A program made the position numbers and the translations under genes. Positions 23,207 to 36,043 of a stretch of DNA of 64,000 nucleotides are shown here, one piece after another. Source of the stretch: Azolla caroliniana (lineage: Eukaryota; Polypodiophyta); the NCBI GenBank assembly GCA_043228905.1, contig JBHGNT010000016.1, forward strand, positions 17,670,001 to 17,734,000. Direction: 5' to 3'. Within the stretch, counting starts at the first letter, position 1; each line of letters starts with the position of its first letter. The notes under the pieces were generated by a model, which had not been told where the DNA came from, did not search any database, and worked only from the letters and a program-made list of their open reading frames with translations.

Positions 23207-23449
23207 TCTAGCCCCCGGGGGCTTCACTGTCAAAACTTGTATGATAGCACGTGAGTTCATCAAAAGGGGTTTAAATTAGCCATTGAGGTATAGAATGTAT
23301 ATATATAAGGGTATTAATAAATATTTGAAATATATTTTTACATAAGGGTATTATCAATTATGCTAGAAAAAAATTTACATAAGCCCATGAAATATTAGAT
23401 ATTTTAATGAGATAGTAAAGAATTATTATGCAAACAATACTCGAATTTG

Positions 23450-23704
23450 GAGTAGCATATATACATGTATTCTTTCATACATACATACATACATATGAAT
23501 TCATGCATATATACCTACATTCAAACATTACATCTATGAATATGTACATACATACATTACACCAATTTATACATGCATACTGACTAAACATAAATATATG
23601 TACAAATATATATTACCATGTGTAAATGTTTACATACACATACATAAATGCATTGCATATTACATATATAAATACATGCATACATATATACAATATAATC
23701 AGCC

Positions 23705-23780
<76 letters not shown>

Positions 23781-26160
23781 GTGCGTATACTACACATTCT
23801 TACAAACATATTTTATAGAGTACATATTATACACATATATCATTATACACACAATTATATGCAACTACATATATGTATACATACATACCAAACACAAAAA
23901 ATATACATAAATAAATAAATTACGTATTATATATACATACACATACACATACAAATTAATACATAAGATTACATATTATATGTATTACAAATTTCCACAC
24001 GTACAAAGTTACATATATTATATTATATATATGTATATATACATACACGCACATGCACACACACACACACACACACACACATAAATAAATTAGATATTAC
24101 ATATCATATAATCCATACATATTAACAATAAACAAATTTACATACACATACATACATACATTACATATATACATATATTACATATGCACATACATATTCC
24201 ACACATCACCATATATATAGATTATACGAAACCATGCAAACTACATTACTTACATATATACACACACATTAGATATATGTATACTTACACATACATCAGA
24301 TATATACATGCATATTACATACATACATCCATATACGAGCCATACACATACTAAACATGAAAATATCCCGAAAATATACATACATAAATACATTACATAT
24401 ATACACATACATACATTCATACATGTACATACATATCACCATATACACACATATATACACATACATACATTAAATATATGCATACATATTACAAACACAC
24501 ATCCATGCACATTGCCTCATGTACATTGACATATGCATATATGCAGTGCACACACCCACACACATCCATGCACATTGACTCGTGTACATTGACATATGCA
24601 CATATGCACACACATACAGACATTACATATGTAAATACATATTCCATATATATGCATACAATATACATACACACACATTGGATATATGTATACTTTTACA
24701 CATACATTGGACATATGCATATATATTATGTGTATATTGCAAACATACATCCTTATATGAGCCATACACATACTAAACACGAAAATACCCTGAAATTATA
24801 CATGCATAAATACATTACAAATTACATATATACACATACGTACATGTACATGTACATACATATATTCATTTATCCATTGCTACATTTATATACGTACATA
24901 TGCCTACAATGTTACACATATAAATTTTACAAACATAGATCCATACACATATATACATACATTATATACATGCATACACATACATACATTGCATATGTAT
25001 ATTACATACACATACATACATACATTACATATGTACATAGATATCATCACATATGCACACACACACACACATGGTCATACACACTATAAAAGTACATATA
25101 TACATACATTAGATGTATATATATACATAGATATCATGCACATATTACAATCACACATCCATACACATTGAATTGTGTACATTGACATATGTATATATGC
25201 ATACACATATGTACATTCGTACATGGACATATATGTATTCATTCATACATACATACACGTTCCATATATTAGATATATACACATATGTACATTCATACAT
25301 GTACATATATATATTCATACATACACTAAATAGTACATATATACATACATATAGATATTATGCACATATTGCAATCACACATAGATACATACATACCATA
25401 TGCATATATGCATGCACATATGTACATTAGTACATGGACATACATATATTCATTTATACATTGCTACATATACATGCATACACATACATTAGATATTTAC
25501 ATAGATATTATGCACATGTTACAATCACACATCCATACACATTGAATCATGTGCATTGACATATGCATATACACATACATACACACATACGAACATACAT
25601 ACATTACATATGCATACACACATGTACATTCGCTTATGGACATACATATATTCATTCATACATTGCTACACGCATATACGCACATATGGCTACAATGACA
25701 CACGTATAAATTTTACAAACATACATCATTCCCTGAAAATATGCATAGACAAATACATGTTATAAATCCGTACAATGTTACACATATATACATACACATG
25801 CCTTCCATGGTGATACATGTATAAATGTTACAAACTTACATCCATCCATCTGTACATACATACATACATACATACATACATACATACATACATACATACA
25901 TACATACATACATACATAAACGCAAGCACAAAACACATACCTCACATACTCACATGCCATACACACGATACAATATGTACATACATACACACATGCCATA
26001 CATACAATATACACAATACAATACAATATGTACACACACACACACACACACACAAAAGACATCTGCATATACACACCTACACATGCACATATATACAACA
26101 CACACACACACACACACATAACAAATACATACATGTACATATAATACATACAATCGACGC
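23450..26160. repeat. CATA/TACA-rich satellite-like region with (GT)n, (AC)n and higher-order units
   Basis: Almost continuous ACAT/CATA tetranucleotides. A (GT)n run lies at about 23708-23790, (AC)n at about 24056-24081 and about 26100-26119, and a pure CATA array at about 25853-25917. A longer unit (ACATCCAT.CACATTGA then GTACATTGACATATGCATAT) recurs near 24499, 24562, 25155 and 25529. ORFs here (poly Thr/Tyr/His or Cys/Val) are repeat artefacts. Confidence 0.9.
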
Positions 26161-26221
26161 TAATTGTTTGAAAAAACGAGGGAAGATTACAAATTTACAT
26201 ATGTACATACGTGTGTTATGT

Positions 26222-27112
26222 TTTTGCAGAAAGTTAAGGGGAGAGAGAGAGAGAGGGAAATCATGAAGCGATTGAGAAGGGATGGACACAACGCGGCCAT
26301 GGCAAATCGAGATGGAGCCATGGGGGTGGCCTACCAGCAGGTGACTATGAGTATATCAATGTGATTGTGAGTATATCTATGTAGTGATCCGTCTTGCCAT
26401 CTTGAAACAGATTGCCCGAACACCTGAAACAGATTGTCAAGACCGTGTGCGCATCTGCGAAGAGGTCATTGAAAGATCAGGGCACCCACCTCCTCCCGCA
26501 TCACGCCCAAAAGCTCAAAAGACGATCTCTTAGGGCTCGGACTAGGGTTAGGGTTCATTCACGCGCAGGCCGATCTCCAGGCCGATCTCCAACCCGTTGC
26601 GATGAAGCAAGAAATGGATATCTCCTTCTTTAAGGCTCAGGCTCGAGCAGCCGCCACGATGTTGTCTTCATGTGCGTTTGCGGCCACTGTATCGACAAAG
26701 ACTGGTTTCGATCGAGACCCACAAGCAGCTGCCATGGAGGCAGCTTTATACGGCCCCAAGACTGCCGATGCGCTCGGGAAAGTGTCATCGCGTTCGGGCC
26801 TCTCGGTGGCCCTCAAGCTGCAGAATTCGGGAGTAGTGTTTCAGTCTTGATACGATTGCTAATACTATGGTTGGGAAGTATTAGAAAATGGATCCAGTTC
26901 ATCTGGCCATGATTAGGGTAAATCCAACCAAAGCCATGTGGTTCAACAATCACCATCCCATCATGGATATGTATGATAGAGAGTTTTTTGTATCGTATTT
27001 TTGGTTGTACAAAAGAGGAACCAGCCCTAGGCCTAGCCCTAACTTGATCTCTCTCCATCCCCACCCCTGTTAGGGGAAAATAGAGACCTGCATTTTTGGT
27101 TTTGTGAAGAGA
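26222..27112 (+). other. GC-richer segment with unrecognised ORFs
   Basis: After GA repeats the composition rises and a stretch resembling a plant 5' leader (CTAGGGTTAGGGTTC, 26543-26557) precedes a short frame starting MKQEMDISFFKAQARAAATM (26602-26850). I do not recognise it. It could be a captured host gene end or chance. Confidence 0.3.
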
Positions 27113-27220
27113 ACTTTTTCCTTGTCTTCCATAGTGAGTAAAAAAGATTGGCCACATATGGAATGCTTTTGCTTCTTGTTTTTTGTAGCAAGCGTTTTTT
27201 GGGTGAGTAATTAAGGATAT

Positions 27221-27251
<31 letters not shown>

Positions 27252-27612
27252 AGAAAACAGATTGACTGAGACGAGGCAGCAGAAAGAAGAAGAATGGAAG
27301 AAGCAGGATAGAGATGGAGCCCGAGGACAAAGGAGGGATATGGTATGGCCAAGTTTTTACCTGGTCTATTTCTCTTTTGGCTCACGTTGGAGAAAGAGGC
27401 ACAATCTTGACTTTAACTTGGTCTATTTCTCTTTTGGCCAAGTGCGTTGATTGCTTGTAAATTTAGATGTTGCTTTAATTTTACTTTTTGGTTTCAAATC
27501 TCTACTGGACGAATTAATTGTGCTATTTCTTTTGTTCAAATTCTCCTAATGATTTGTATGCCACAATGGGATTCTAAGTTGTTGCTTTCTCCTCTTCTTA
27601 AGTTTTGTACTA

Positions 27613-29300
27613 ATGCTGGTAACTCAATTTCCATGTTTCAATGGATCTCAATTTACGGCTGGTTTGGTCTATTCAATGTTGACACTAAATCTTTTATCAT
27701 TAGGTGTGTCATTTCATCATGCACTATTTGCACCTAGCCTTTCATCGTATAGTAATGTGACTATTGACTTGAACTCTCCCAAAAGCAACGATAAAGAGGA
27801 CTTGTCATGGCAGCTTGCAATACAAAAAGTGTGGGAAAATCTTATCCAAGCACAAAGAGAAGGTAGATTTGGACTAAGAAATACAAATGTATTGTATATG
27901 AACACATTTGTTTAAGAAGCGTCACCTCTGCTATAACAACAGGAAATCTTGTTATAACTCAGCAAACATTACGTCCTAAAGACATCCTTTCTAGGCATGA
28001 GGCATTGAAGAAAGAAAATGATCTCTTTGGTGGACTGCCAAGTAGTGTGTTGCCTTCATTGCCAATTTTCCTTGACCTTCTCTATCAATATGTTCGAGAA
28101 CATTTGGGACTTCAGCTACAGGTTTTCTCTAATTTCCTCTAGTGTAGTTGGCTTAGTGTTCAATTTATTATCTGACAAATTGTTTGACCTAGAATTTGAC
28201 TTATTTTTCATGAAATTTAGGTGGAAGATGTGATTTGGAAATGCCATCAATGGTATATATTAGATATTTTATGATACCAACCAATGGATTAGTCTAGAAG
28301 ATCTGGGAGCATAGATGAATAGGTGTTTGAAGTGGACACCCTTCATTATGAGATTAATAGCTGAAATCCTCAAAGTAGAGGAGTATATCATCAATGGCCG
28401 AAGTGTTGGTAGAATATGTATGGATATTAGCGATGGATGCAAAATTCTGGATCATAGAGAAAACATTGAAATTTGATCCATCAAGTCATTTGTAACATCT
28501 TCTGCTCCGTTACATGGCATAATTATAAAGACACAATGGAAAGTGTAAGAAGTCAAATTACTCTGACAAGAAAAAAGTTAGAACATAATCAGTGTTAGTG
28601 GTCTTAAATTTCAATGATGGTTTAGGTCAAATCCATATCCTATGTTCTAGTAAAGCTTAATTATTCTCATTTATAGTTTGTATTAAACTGAGAGTGGGTG
28701 GTAAGTTTCAGAAAGGACTTTTCCTCAAATGAAACTTTTCTAAAGATAAATTAGGAATGTTCCAATGAAATGTTAACCTTCAGTATTTGTTCTGGGGATC
28801 TTAAACGTGTTTTTCAGCATTGTGTATTGAGATTCTCCATCATTCTTAGTCTGAAACTCTTTTCTTTGTTGCATATATAGATGTGGAAAGATGCCTAGGT
28901 TGGAATTTCAGTTTGTAAGCATAATTATCTTTCAGTTTCATGATAAGGTTGTAAGCGTACAAGAATTACTCTACTGTTGACAAAGGTTCCCCTTATTGGA
29001 TTTTATAGATGGGTTTCCAAAGTGTGGATCTACCTCCAATCCTAAGCACATGATCTTTGTTCACAAGAGCGATTCCATAAGACATGCAAAACATGACATT
29101 TGTCATACTCTGTCAAACCTCATTGGCATTTATAACAGGTATTGTTAGACTATTTTAATTGCTTTAGTAATACATTTTTTGCATATTTAAAATTTCACAA
29201 GTCCGCCCATAGATACTCCAATCTTCTATCTTGCAGTCCAACAATGGACCTTGGAAAATTGAATGTAGCAATGCCCAAACCAGAAAAGTAGTGGCACTGA
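27613..29300 (+). pseudogene. Exon-like fragments of an unidentified host gene
   Basis: Three coding-looking blocks are seen. The first frame (27613-27915) includes DLSWQLAIQKVWENLIQAQR. A second, 85 codons without stop, spans 27867-28121 (RHEALKKENDLFGG, VLPSLPIFLDLLYQYVREH) and ends at a GT donor. A third, about 28990-29138, ends TLSNLIGIYN at AG/GTATTG, followed by a CAG acceptor near 29236 and SPTMDLGKLNVAMPKPEK before a stop. The amino-acid composition and the splice signals look like a real gene, broken by a frame change and stops. I do not recognise the family. Its position inside an inverted-ended insertion suggests capture. Confidence 0.35.
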
Positions 29301-30786
29301 TACTAAGGTTTGAGACGCCATATCGAACCATACATTAGTGATTTTGGCGACACTAAGATGTGAAGCCTAATGACTTGATGTGCCCTTACAAATTGCCATT
29401 TTTAAGCGAAGAAAAGCTTGATTTTTTAGCAGGTATTTTTGAAAAGAAAAAGGGCATTGTTCATCTATCCAAATGTTTTATTTGTTTGATTATGAACAAT
29501 GATATGTAGAAGGAATGTTACAATCCTAAAGTTCACATATTATTACTAGGGAAGTACAGATGACATCATCAATAAAGAGAGAGCGGCTTCAAAACAAATT
29601 GTGAAAAAGTATTTTCCACAAATTCAAAATTCCCAAACTCTTCAAATGAGTTCTTGTTTGAACAAACCATTGGGCTCATCAAATATATCAAAAGATGTAG
29701 AACAGATTTTGCCACAAAGAAGATTACGTTCCACATATTGCTCAGAGTCCTCAAAGTCTTCATATTAGCTCTGCTTTGGTACCACAATTGGGCTCATCCA
29801 ATGTTGGAAGATGCAGAACACATTTTGAAATATCAATCCTATATTAAGGCAAGGATATATGAAAACTTTATAGCACCTATTTTCCCTTCATCATGTTGGC
29901 AAACATACAATGGAAGGGTTGTCAGAAGAGACAATTAATCATACCATGCAATAAGTTTCAGAGGTTCACCATGAATATATATTAAGTACGAGGAAATCTA
30001 TTGTTAATTATATATTTCAGATTTCGGCATTGTCTATCCTGATTTAATTATCTTAAAAGCATTTCTATTATATTATAAATCGTTAAGGCAATGTCAAGAC
30101 TCGATTCTAAAAGAGTAATTTCCTACCCACAATGGGATAAGTTAGGGCAAGATAGACTTGGACTTACAAATATAGAAAAGGTCCTTTAAGTAATAACATC
30201 ATATTTTGCAAGATCCCACATGATCTAGATTTTAATACCAAAGTGGTGAGTTGTTTTCTTGAATGCACATGGGGGCAATGTTAAGATCATTGAACATACT
30301 ACAACCATTAACTTTAGAGGTTGCATATGCATAATACATAGATACATACACACATGCCATAGATCCAAGATATATAACGGATACAATAGAATAAATACGT
30401 AAATAAACATGGAATATAATATAATACATACATTCAATATAATACATACATATGAACATATGCAATACAACACAATATGTACATATACACACATGTATAA
30501 ACCATAAATGTGTCTTACGTAAGGGCATTTAAAATGAGTTGTTGCCAAAATATATATTGACACTAAGGGGTATTTTTATTAACCATTTTTTTATAAAAGG
30601 GTATCTAAAATAGCAAAAACCATACGTATAAGGGGTTTATAAAAGATGTCATGAACGCACGTGATACAACCTCTTTATATATAGTGGAGCCCCCGGGATC
30701 TAGCCCAAGGCTTAATACACCAAGAATCACTTATACCTGGTAGGGCACATTTTTGCACGTTGGCCATCCAAGGGCAACGATGGAAT

Positions 30787-31325
30787 TGTTGAGAAATTGT
30801 TGCGGAATATAAATCACAGTAAACGGATTACGCGTTGAAATACAAATTGCAGAAATACAGAAAGACAAGATGAACAGAAGTATACACAGAGGTTTACGTG
30901 GAAACCCTAAAACGGGAAAAAACCACGGGAACAGATTCTTCACTATACAAAATAGTGGATATAGAATAGTGAGAAGATTACAACACTCTCTCACGAGTGC
31001 ATCAGCCGCACAGGGCTCTTCGTGTCTGCTGTTACACACACATCTATGGCGCGTCTCTACCTTCCTCTCACACACTCACTCTCACCCTCTCTCGCTTTCT
31101 GTACACACTATTCTAACACAACTAAAAGTTTTCCCTAGTTGCATATATACTTATGCAACTTTCTGGTTATTTACATACGTGGCTCACATGGGGCTCACAT
31201 CTAGACTATTTACAATTATAGTCTCTCGAGTTGGCTATGTACACGATTCCGGTTCCTCATCAACTCGGCTCTTGTTTTCCGACTCTTCGACTGTCGGCTT
31301 TCCAAACAGTCGGATCATCCTCCCA
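30787..31325 (+). mobile_element. LTR-like, hairpin-rich element (copy 2), inserted in the LINE-A endonuclease
   Basis: It begins near TGTTGAGAAATTG and ends near ATCATCCTCCCA, inside the endonuclease frame. It shares with copy 1 (14860-15716) the block AGAGGTTTACGTGGAAACCC plus AAAAACCACGG and a series of perfect short inverted repeats (31137-31160, 31203-31224, and others to 31320). A long plus-strand ORF that starts inside it and runs into the endonuclease (30870-31964) is a read-through artefact. No convincing 5-bp target duplication is found, so the exact ends are uncertain. Confidence 0.55.
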
Positions 31326-31964
31326 CTGGAGAGACATACACCCAATAGGAACTACATGAATGTTTATGCTCCAAATAGTAGAACAAAAAGAGCAACATTC
31401 TGGGACTGCATCCGCCTACAAGTAGTGGGTGCGGAAGAGTGGTGCATTGGAGGGGATTTTAATATGATCGAATCCATTCACGATAGCTCCAACAACAACC
31501 CCATAGTTCTACAAGGAAGGGAACGTAAACAATGGGAGAAGCTATGTGTCCACCTTAACCTGCGAGACATCTGGCATTCTGCCAACTTCCAACAGAAAAG
31601 GGATTCTCTCCTATTCTCCCGATCAGACGGGCGGAATAGTGGACCCACCTTATCTCGCATTGACCGCATTTATGTGGGGGAGGCTCTAGAAGCGAAGGGA
31701 GGGTGGTGTCGCATAACTCCAGGCACGACTTTCTCTGACCATTACTTGATAGCTGGTCATTTTCAATTGCACCGAAAATGGGGCCCATTCCAGACTCGCA
31801 TCCCACACACTATTTACACACTTATAGATGTGAAGGACCAACTATCCAGCCAATGGTCATTACCTGTCAATGGCTCATCAGCATCAGACAAACTTTTAGC
31901 TAAATTAACAAGAGCTTCTACTCTCCTACATGAGATTGTCAAGACCAGAAGCAAGGATGCTTAG
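31326..31964 (+). pseudogene. LINE-A endonuclease, C-terminal part
   Basis: The frame has NVYAPNSRTKRATFWD, EWCIGGDFNMIE, LSRIDRIYV and TTFSDHYLIAGHF. These are the catalytic Asp/Asn (GDFN) and the final SDH box of the endonuclease. A TAG at 31962-31964 ends the frame before the linker to RT. Confidence 0.9.
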
Positions 31965-32078
31965 GAGAAGTGACAGAGGACAAAACGGGGATTAATAGCC
32001 TTACAACGACTCCAATAGAGATACTCGTCCTGTATTTGGATCGTAGGACAAGTCGCCACGGCCAAACAGGAACTTAGC

Positions 32079-33690
32079 ATGGCGGAAAAGGAAATATATG
32101 ACATGGAGTTTCATGGAAGCATGGCGCGATGGATTCGAGTAGGGGACAAAACCACAAAGGAATTCTTCCGCTCCAAAGGCCCGAGGCATGCTAGAACTGT
32201 GATGCACAACCTCAACCGAGACGATGGAACAACCACTGAGGATGGCGACGAAATGAGGAATATTGCCACAAAATATTATAGCCGCCTACTTACCGAAGAC
32301 ATTATAGCTACAGGGGAAGACATAAGAGAAGATATTATCCTCCAAAGCATACCCGAGAAAGTCACGCCGGAAATGAATACCTGGCTCGTGCGTCCCCTAT
32401 CAATCATCGAGATATGGGAGGCCGTCATTGATTTAGATGTCGATAGCTGCCCCGGAATCGACGGTCTCACCCCGCACTTTTTCACATGCCTTTGGGGCAC
32501 TATTAAAGAAGACCTCCTCTAGGCATATGAGGAGATCATCACCTCTGGAAGCATTCCGGAGGAATTTGGACAGGGGATGATACATCTCATTCCTAAAAGT
32601 GGTGGGAATACCAACGACATTAGCAAGTGGCGGCCCATTACTCTTCTCAATACTGTCTATAAGTTGCTCGCAAAAATCATGGCACGCGGTTTAACTCCAC
32701 TTCTCCCTCAACTCATTCATCCATCCTAGACAGGTTTCATTAGAAATCGGAGCATCCTAGACAACCTCTTCTCATTCTGGGAAGCAGTAGCCTTTGCCAA
32801 GCGTACCAACAACAAGGTAGCAGTGGTGCTACTAGATTTTGAGAAAGCATATGACGGGGTATGCTGGAACTTTCTAGAAAGTGTGATGAGGAAACTCGGC
32901 TTTCAAAAGACATGGATCAAAGGCATTGCAAGATTTTATAGGAATGGTAGTAGTTGCGTTTCGTTGGCAGGTGAAAGGGGCCCCTTTTCCGAATATCCCA
33001 ATTTGTACGGCAGGGATGCCCACTAGCTCCATCCTTATTTCTATTATACGCTGAAGCACTCTCTTGCTTTCTCAACTCGCAGCATCTCAACCTACGTGGT
33101 CTTCCCGTACCTCATTCTCACCAAAGCATCATGGATATAGAATTTGCAGATGACACAACAGTCTACCTGCAAGGGAACTTGGAAAACCTCCAAAAGCTAG
33201 AAAGTGGGCTAGCTGTATTTTGCAAGAGATCCAACGCCATGATCAATTGGCACAAATCCTGCGCAATATGGCTCTCTCAAGAAACACATCCGGCGTGGCA
33301 CCCACACCCCGCTTTCAAATGGATCAATCAAGGAGCTAACACCAAATATTTGGGTTTCCAAATTGGTTTCAACATACCGTCGGAGACTATGATTGCACCC
33401 GTTATCCATTCCATTCGACAAAAGTTGATACATTGGAGCTCGAAAAAATTGTCGTTAGCGGGTCGCATCATAGTGGCAAATTAGGTACTACTCGCAACAA
33501 CATGGTACAATCTATCATGCTGGACAATCTGCAAGGAAAGTATACATCAGATTCAACGATTGGTCCGCAATTACATTTGGTCTGGTAAGGAAGACCATGT
33601 AGCTTGCGCCAAGGTGGCGTGGCCTATACTCATAGCGCCTTAGTCGAGAGGGGAATTGGGTCTTATTGATCCCCTTTCACAATCAAAAGC
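32079..33690 (+). pseudogene. LINE-A reverse transcriptase
   Basis: RT blocks appear in order: SCPGIDGLTPHFF, ISKWRPITLLNTVYKLLAKI, TGFIRNRSILDN, VAVVLLDFEKAYDGVCW (first catalytic Asp), RQGCPLAPSLFLLYAEAL (other frame) and IEFADDTTVYL (second catalytic pair intact), then NTKYLGFQIGF and LAGRIIVAN. In-frame TAG stops occur at about 32521, 32728, 33482 and 33642, and a frame change lies near 33000. The domain is complete but inactive. Confidence 0.92.
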
Positions 33691-33825
33691 CTTACTTGCC
33701 AAATTTGTGGTGCGGGACTCCAACCATGAAATGATTGTTGGAAAATGCTATTGAGGTTATGTTTCGCTTACTTTAGGCCATGAAAAGGGGTCAACTGGGC
33801 CCCCCAAACGGGATGGATTCTAAAC

Positions 33826-35110
33826 ATGGATCTCAAACCTAGTTTCTCCCGCCAATTGGAGGATAGATTCAGTGCATCCATATGGAAGGCATGGTGTGAC
33901 ATTCGTCGAGGGCTCAAGTGTGATCAACTGAGATCCAAACCTGCCTGGCTCAATCAACATATCCTATGGAACCCATGTCTCAAGGATGCATCTAATCAAC
34001 TACTGGGATCATGTAAGGGGTTGTCATGGGGATACATTGCAGAAGGTCTAGGAAAAAGTATAGAATGTTGGCGACGGTTTATGTCAATGCCACTACAAGA
34101 TCAAGCGAACATACTCCATGGAATCAGGGGCGGATGGACTATGAGATCGGAAATCATTAACGCTCTACTGATTAGGGAATCTGCTACTCAAAGGACGACA
34201 ATGGAGAAATGGATAGGCCATGAGGAGGAGGGATCTTTGATCCCGAGAGGTAGGGGACCACCAGACAGACTCGAAGGCTCTGAATTGCGAGACACTGAGA
34301 CACCAACACAGAATAACGCAATTTGAGTACTTGCGTATACTGGTCATAAATGGATTGTAGATCCTGATCCGATCAACGTACAACCCGATTGGCATATATG
34401 TACTCATGAAAACACATGGCTACATAAGGTCAGTTGGGACCCTTTGCAATGGACATGGTGTGATCCCTACGCGGGGCAAGGAAGCAAACCCATCTCTTTC
34501 TTCCAATTCACAACTAGATTGGGTCGCCACATTCTAGTTGCTCAAGCTGCCCGAGAACCGGCTACTGTGAAGGTTTGGCACACATTTCAAGTTCCTTCCA
34601 CAATAATCACCAAGTTTTAGCAGGAAATCTGGAAACAACAACACGCGAGGCGAATTACCACGTTCCAATGGCTATTAATACATAAATCCCTACCGGTGGG
34701 AGATGGCAACGTGGGAACCTTAGCTCTCCTAATTGTGTAGAGTGCCCACATGCAGTAGAATCCATACGACACGCTCTGTGGGACTGCCCAACGTCCCATA
34801 GAATATGGCCGGGGGTTGGCCGCTTGTTGCAATTATGCCAGGTGCAAGGCTCAATCAAGTGGGGAAATATATGTTGGCTATCATGGCAGGTTGCAATTGG
34901 TGGATACGAGCATCAGGAGGAGGGGATGACTTTGGTGATAAAAGCACAAGAGGTCCTTTTCTCCTCCAGCAGCAATGTCCACTCCATTCCTCTTAATGCC
35001 AAATCTCAAGAGGTGTTGGAATTGGTCAACCCAATAACCCTTTGGATTCTATGGAAACAACCAAACCACACATCCAACAAGGTTACTGCAAGAGATATGG
35101 GGTGAAATTG
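33826..35110 (+). pseudogene. LINE-A C-terminal region with zinc-binding-in-RT tail
   Basis: An open block (33826-34326, SASIWKAWCDIRRGLK) continues the thumb region. Near 34650-34810 broken frames give FQWLLIHKSLPVG, CVECPHAVESIRHALWDCP-like sequence, the zf-RVT domain found after RT in plant LINEs. Several stops are present. The element's A-rich tail follows at 35315. Confidence 0.75.
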
Positions 35111-35474
35111 TAGCCACTCTGAAGAGCCAATATGATGACCTTAAGGGCGGCTCCGAGGGAGTTGAAAGACAACGAATAGCCTTCATCCAACAATGATCGT
35201 CCTCTCCCTTTCTTGAGTTCGTGGGCATCCACATAAGATAGAACTATCGCGTCCCTTTAGGGATTTGTACATAATCGTCTCATTTGTAAAATTTTATAAC
35301 TAATGGAAGGAGTTTTGTTTTGGAAAAAAAAGAAGAAAAAGAAAATAAAAATAAAAATGTAGGGGTTGAACACAAGTCCTTTTGATTTGCACTTAACGAC
35401 CTTATAGTTTAAGGCACAACTGTTTATCTCTCTCATTTTGAGGAATCAAAAAGGGAAACTTCCAACATTATTTT

Positions 35475-35766
35475 TGTTTTGAAATCAAACATCATCTAAT
35501 AAGGCTAAGTTGCTTGTCTTCCAAAATGGTTTACCTCTAACGTGTCAAATTGTTTGATTGATTTATATGAAACTCGATGATGTTAAACAATTATATGGAA
35601 ATATAAATTTATGAATGTAATTGATGATACATTGGAGATGTTAAACAGACATAAATGGCCAGTAGACACATCGTACATTTATTTTCGTGGATAGTAGGAT
35701 TCAAACCTACGCGAGCGAACCCACATGATTTCTAGTCATGCCAGATAACCACTCTAACACATGCAC
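35475..35766 (-). mobile_element. tRNA-Ser-derived SINE, copy B
   Basis: The head on the minus strand lies at about 35684-35766 (anticodon region CTAGAAA, T-arm GTAGGTTTGAATCCTAC) with a degraded 5' acceptor strand. The body and AT-rich 3' part follow toward lower coordinates and match copies A, C, D and E. Confidence 0.8.
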
Positions 35767-35779
35767 ATGAACTTTGACC

Positions 35780-35998
35780 ACTTTGTTTTAAAATCAAATA
35801 TCATCTATAATGCTAAAAAGGTTGTCTCCCCTACAATGGTTTAACTATAATCTGTGAAATTATTTGATTGGTTTATATGAAGCTCACTAATGTTAAACAA
35901 CAATAAATGAAATAAAAATTTATAAATGTGATTGAAGATAGATTGGGGACGTTAAATAGACATAAATGGCAACTAAACTCACTATACATTCATTTTCA
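35780..35998 (-). mobile_element. tRNA-Ser-derived SINE, copy C (headless)
   Basis: The body matches copy D almost base for base (GACATAAATGGCAACTAAACTC and TACATTCATTTTC), but the tRNA head is replaced directly by the 3' part of copy D, so two copies are fused. Confidence 0.75.
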
Positions 35999-36043
35999 TG
36001 GTTTAACTATAATCTGTGAAATTATTTGATTGGTTAATATGAA
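35999..36043 (-). mobile_element. tRNA-Ser-derived SINE, copy D, 3' piece left of the hAT
   Basis: This is the 3' end of the copy that resumes at 41349. It ends in the 8-bp hAT target site AATATGAA (36036-36043). Confidence 0.8.

Larger units (their letters stand above)
23207..30716. mobile_element. 7.5-kb insertion in LINE-A with imperfect inverted ends
   Basis: The left end (23207-23262) and the reverse complement of the right end (30648-30716) share CTAG, CCCGGGGGCT, CACT, TTGTAT, CACGTG and GTTCAT in the same order, so the interval has imperfect inverted termini of about 60 bp. It splits the LINE endonuclease. The interior holds a 2.7-kb CATA-type array and exon-like fragments of an unidentified gene. 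No transposase is recognised. A Mutator-like or other long-TIR element carrying captured sequence would fit, but a clear target duplication is not visible and the classification is open. Confidence 0.45.
20690..35353 (+). mobile_element. LINE-A, full-span non-LTR retrotransposon with nested insertions
   Basis: A 17-bp target duplication (AAAATGTAGGGGTTGAA) lies at 20673-20689 and again at 35354-35370, just after an A-rich tail (35315-35353). Between the two are, in order and on one strand, a GC-rich 5' UTR, ORF1 with CCHC knuckle, the endonuclease N-terminus, two insertions, the endonuclease C-terminus, RT with an FADD box, and a zinc-binding tail. Without the two insertions (23207-30716 and 30787-31325) the element is about 6.6 kb, a normal full-length size. 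Several internal stops and at least one frameshift make it inactive. Confidence 0.85.

Noticed and set aside
23598-26153. Many ORFs rich in Thr/Tyr/His or Cys/Val
   Set aside because: They are translations of CATA, GT and AC repeats.
30870-31964. A single 364-codon protein
   Set aside because: The first ~150 codons are the LTR-like insertion read through into the LINE endonuclease.
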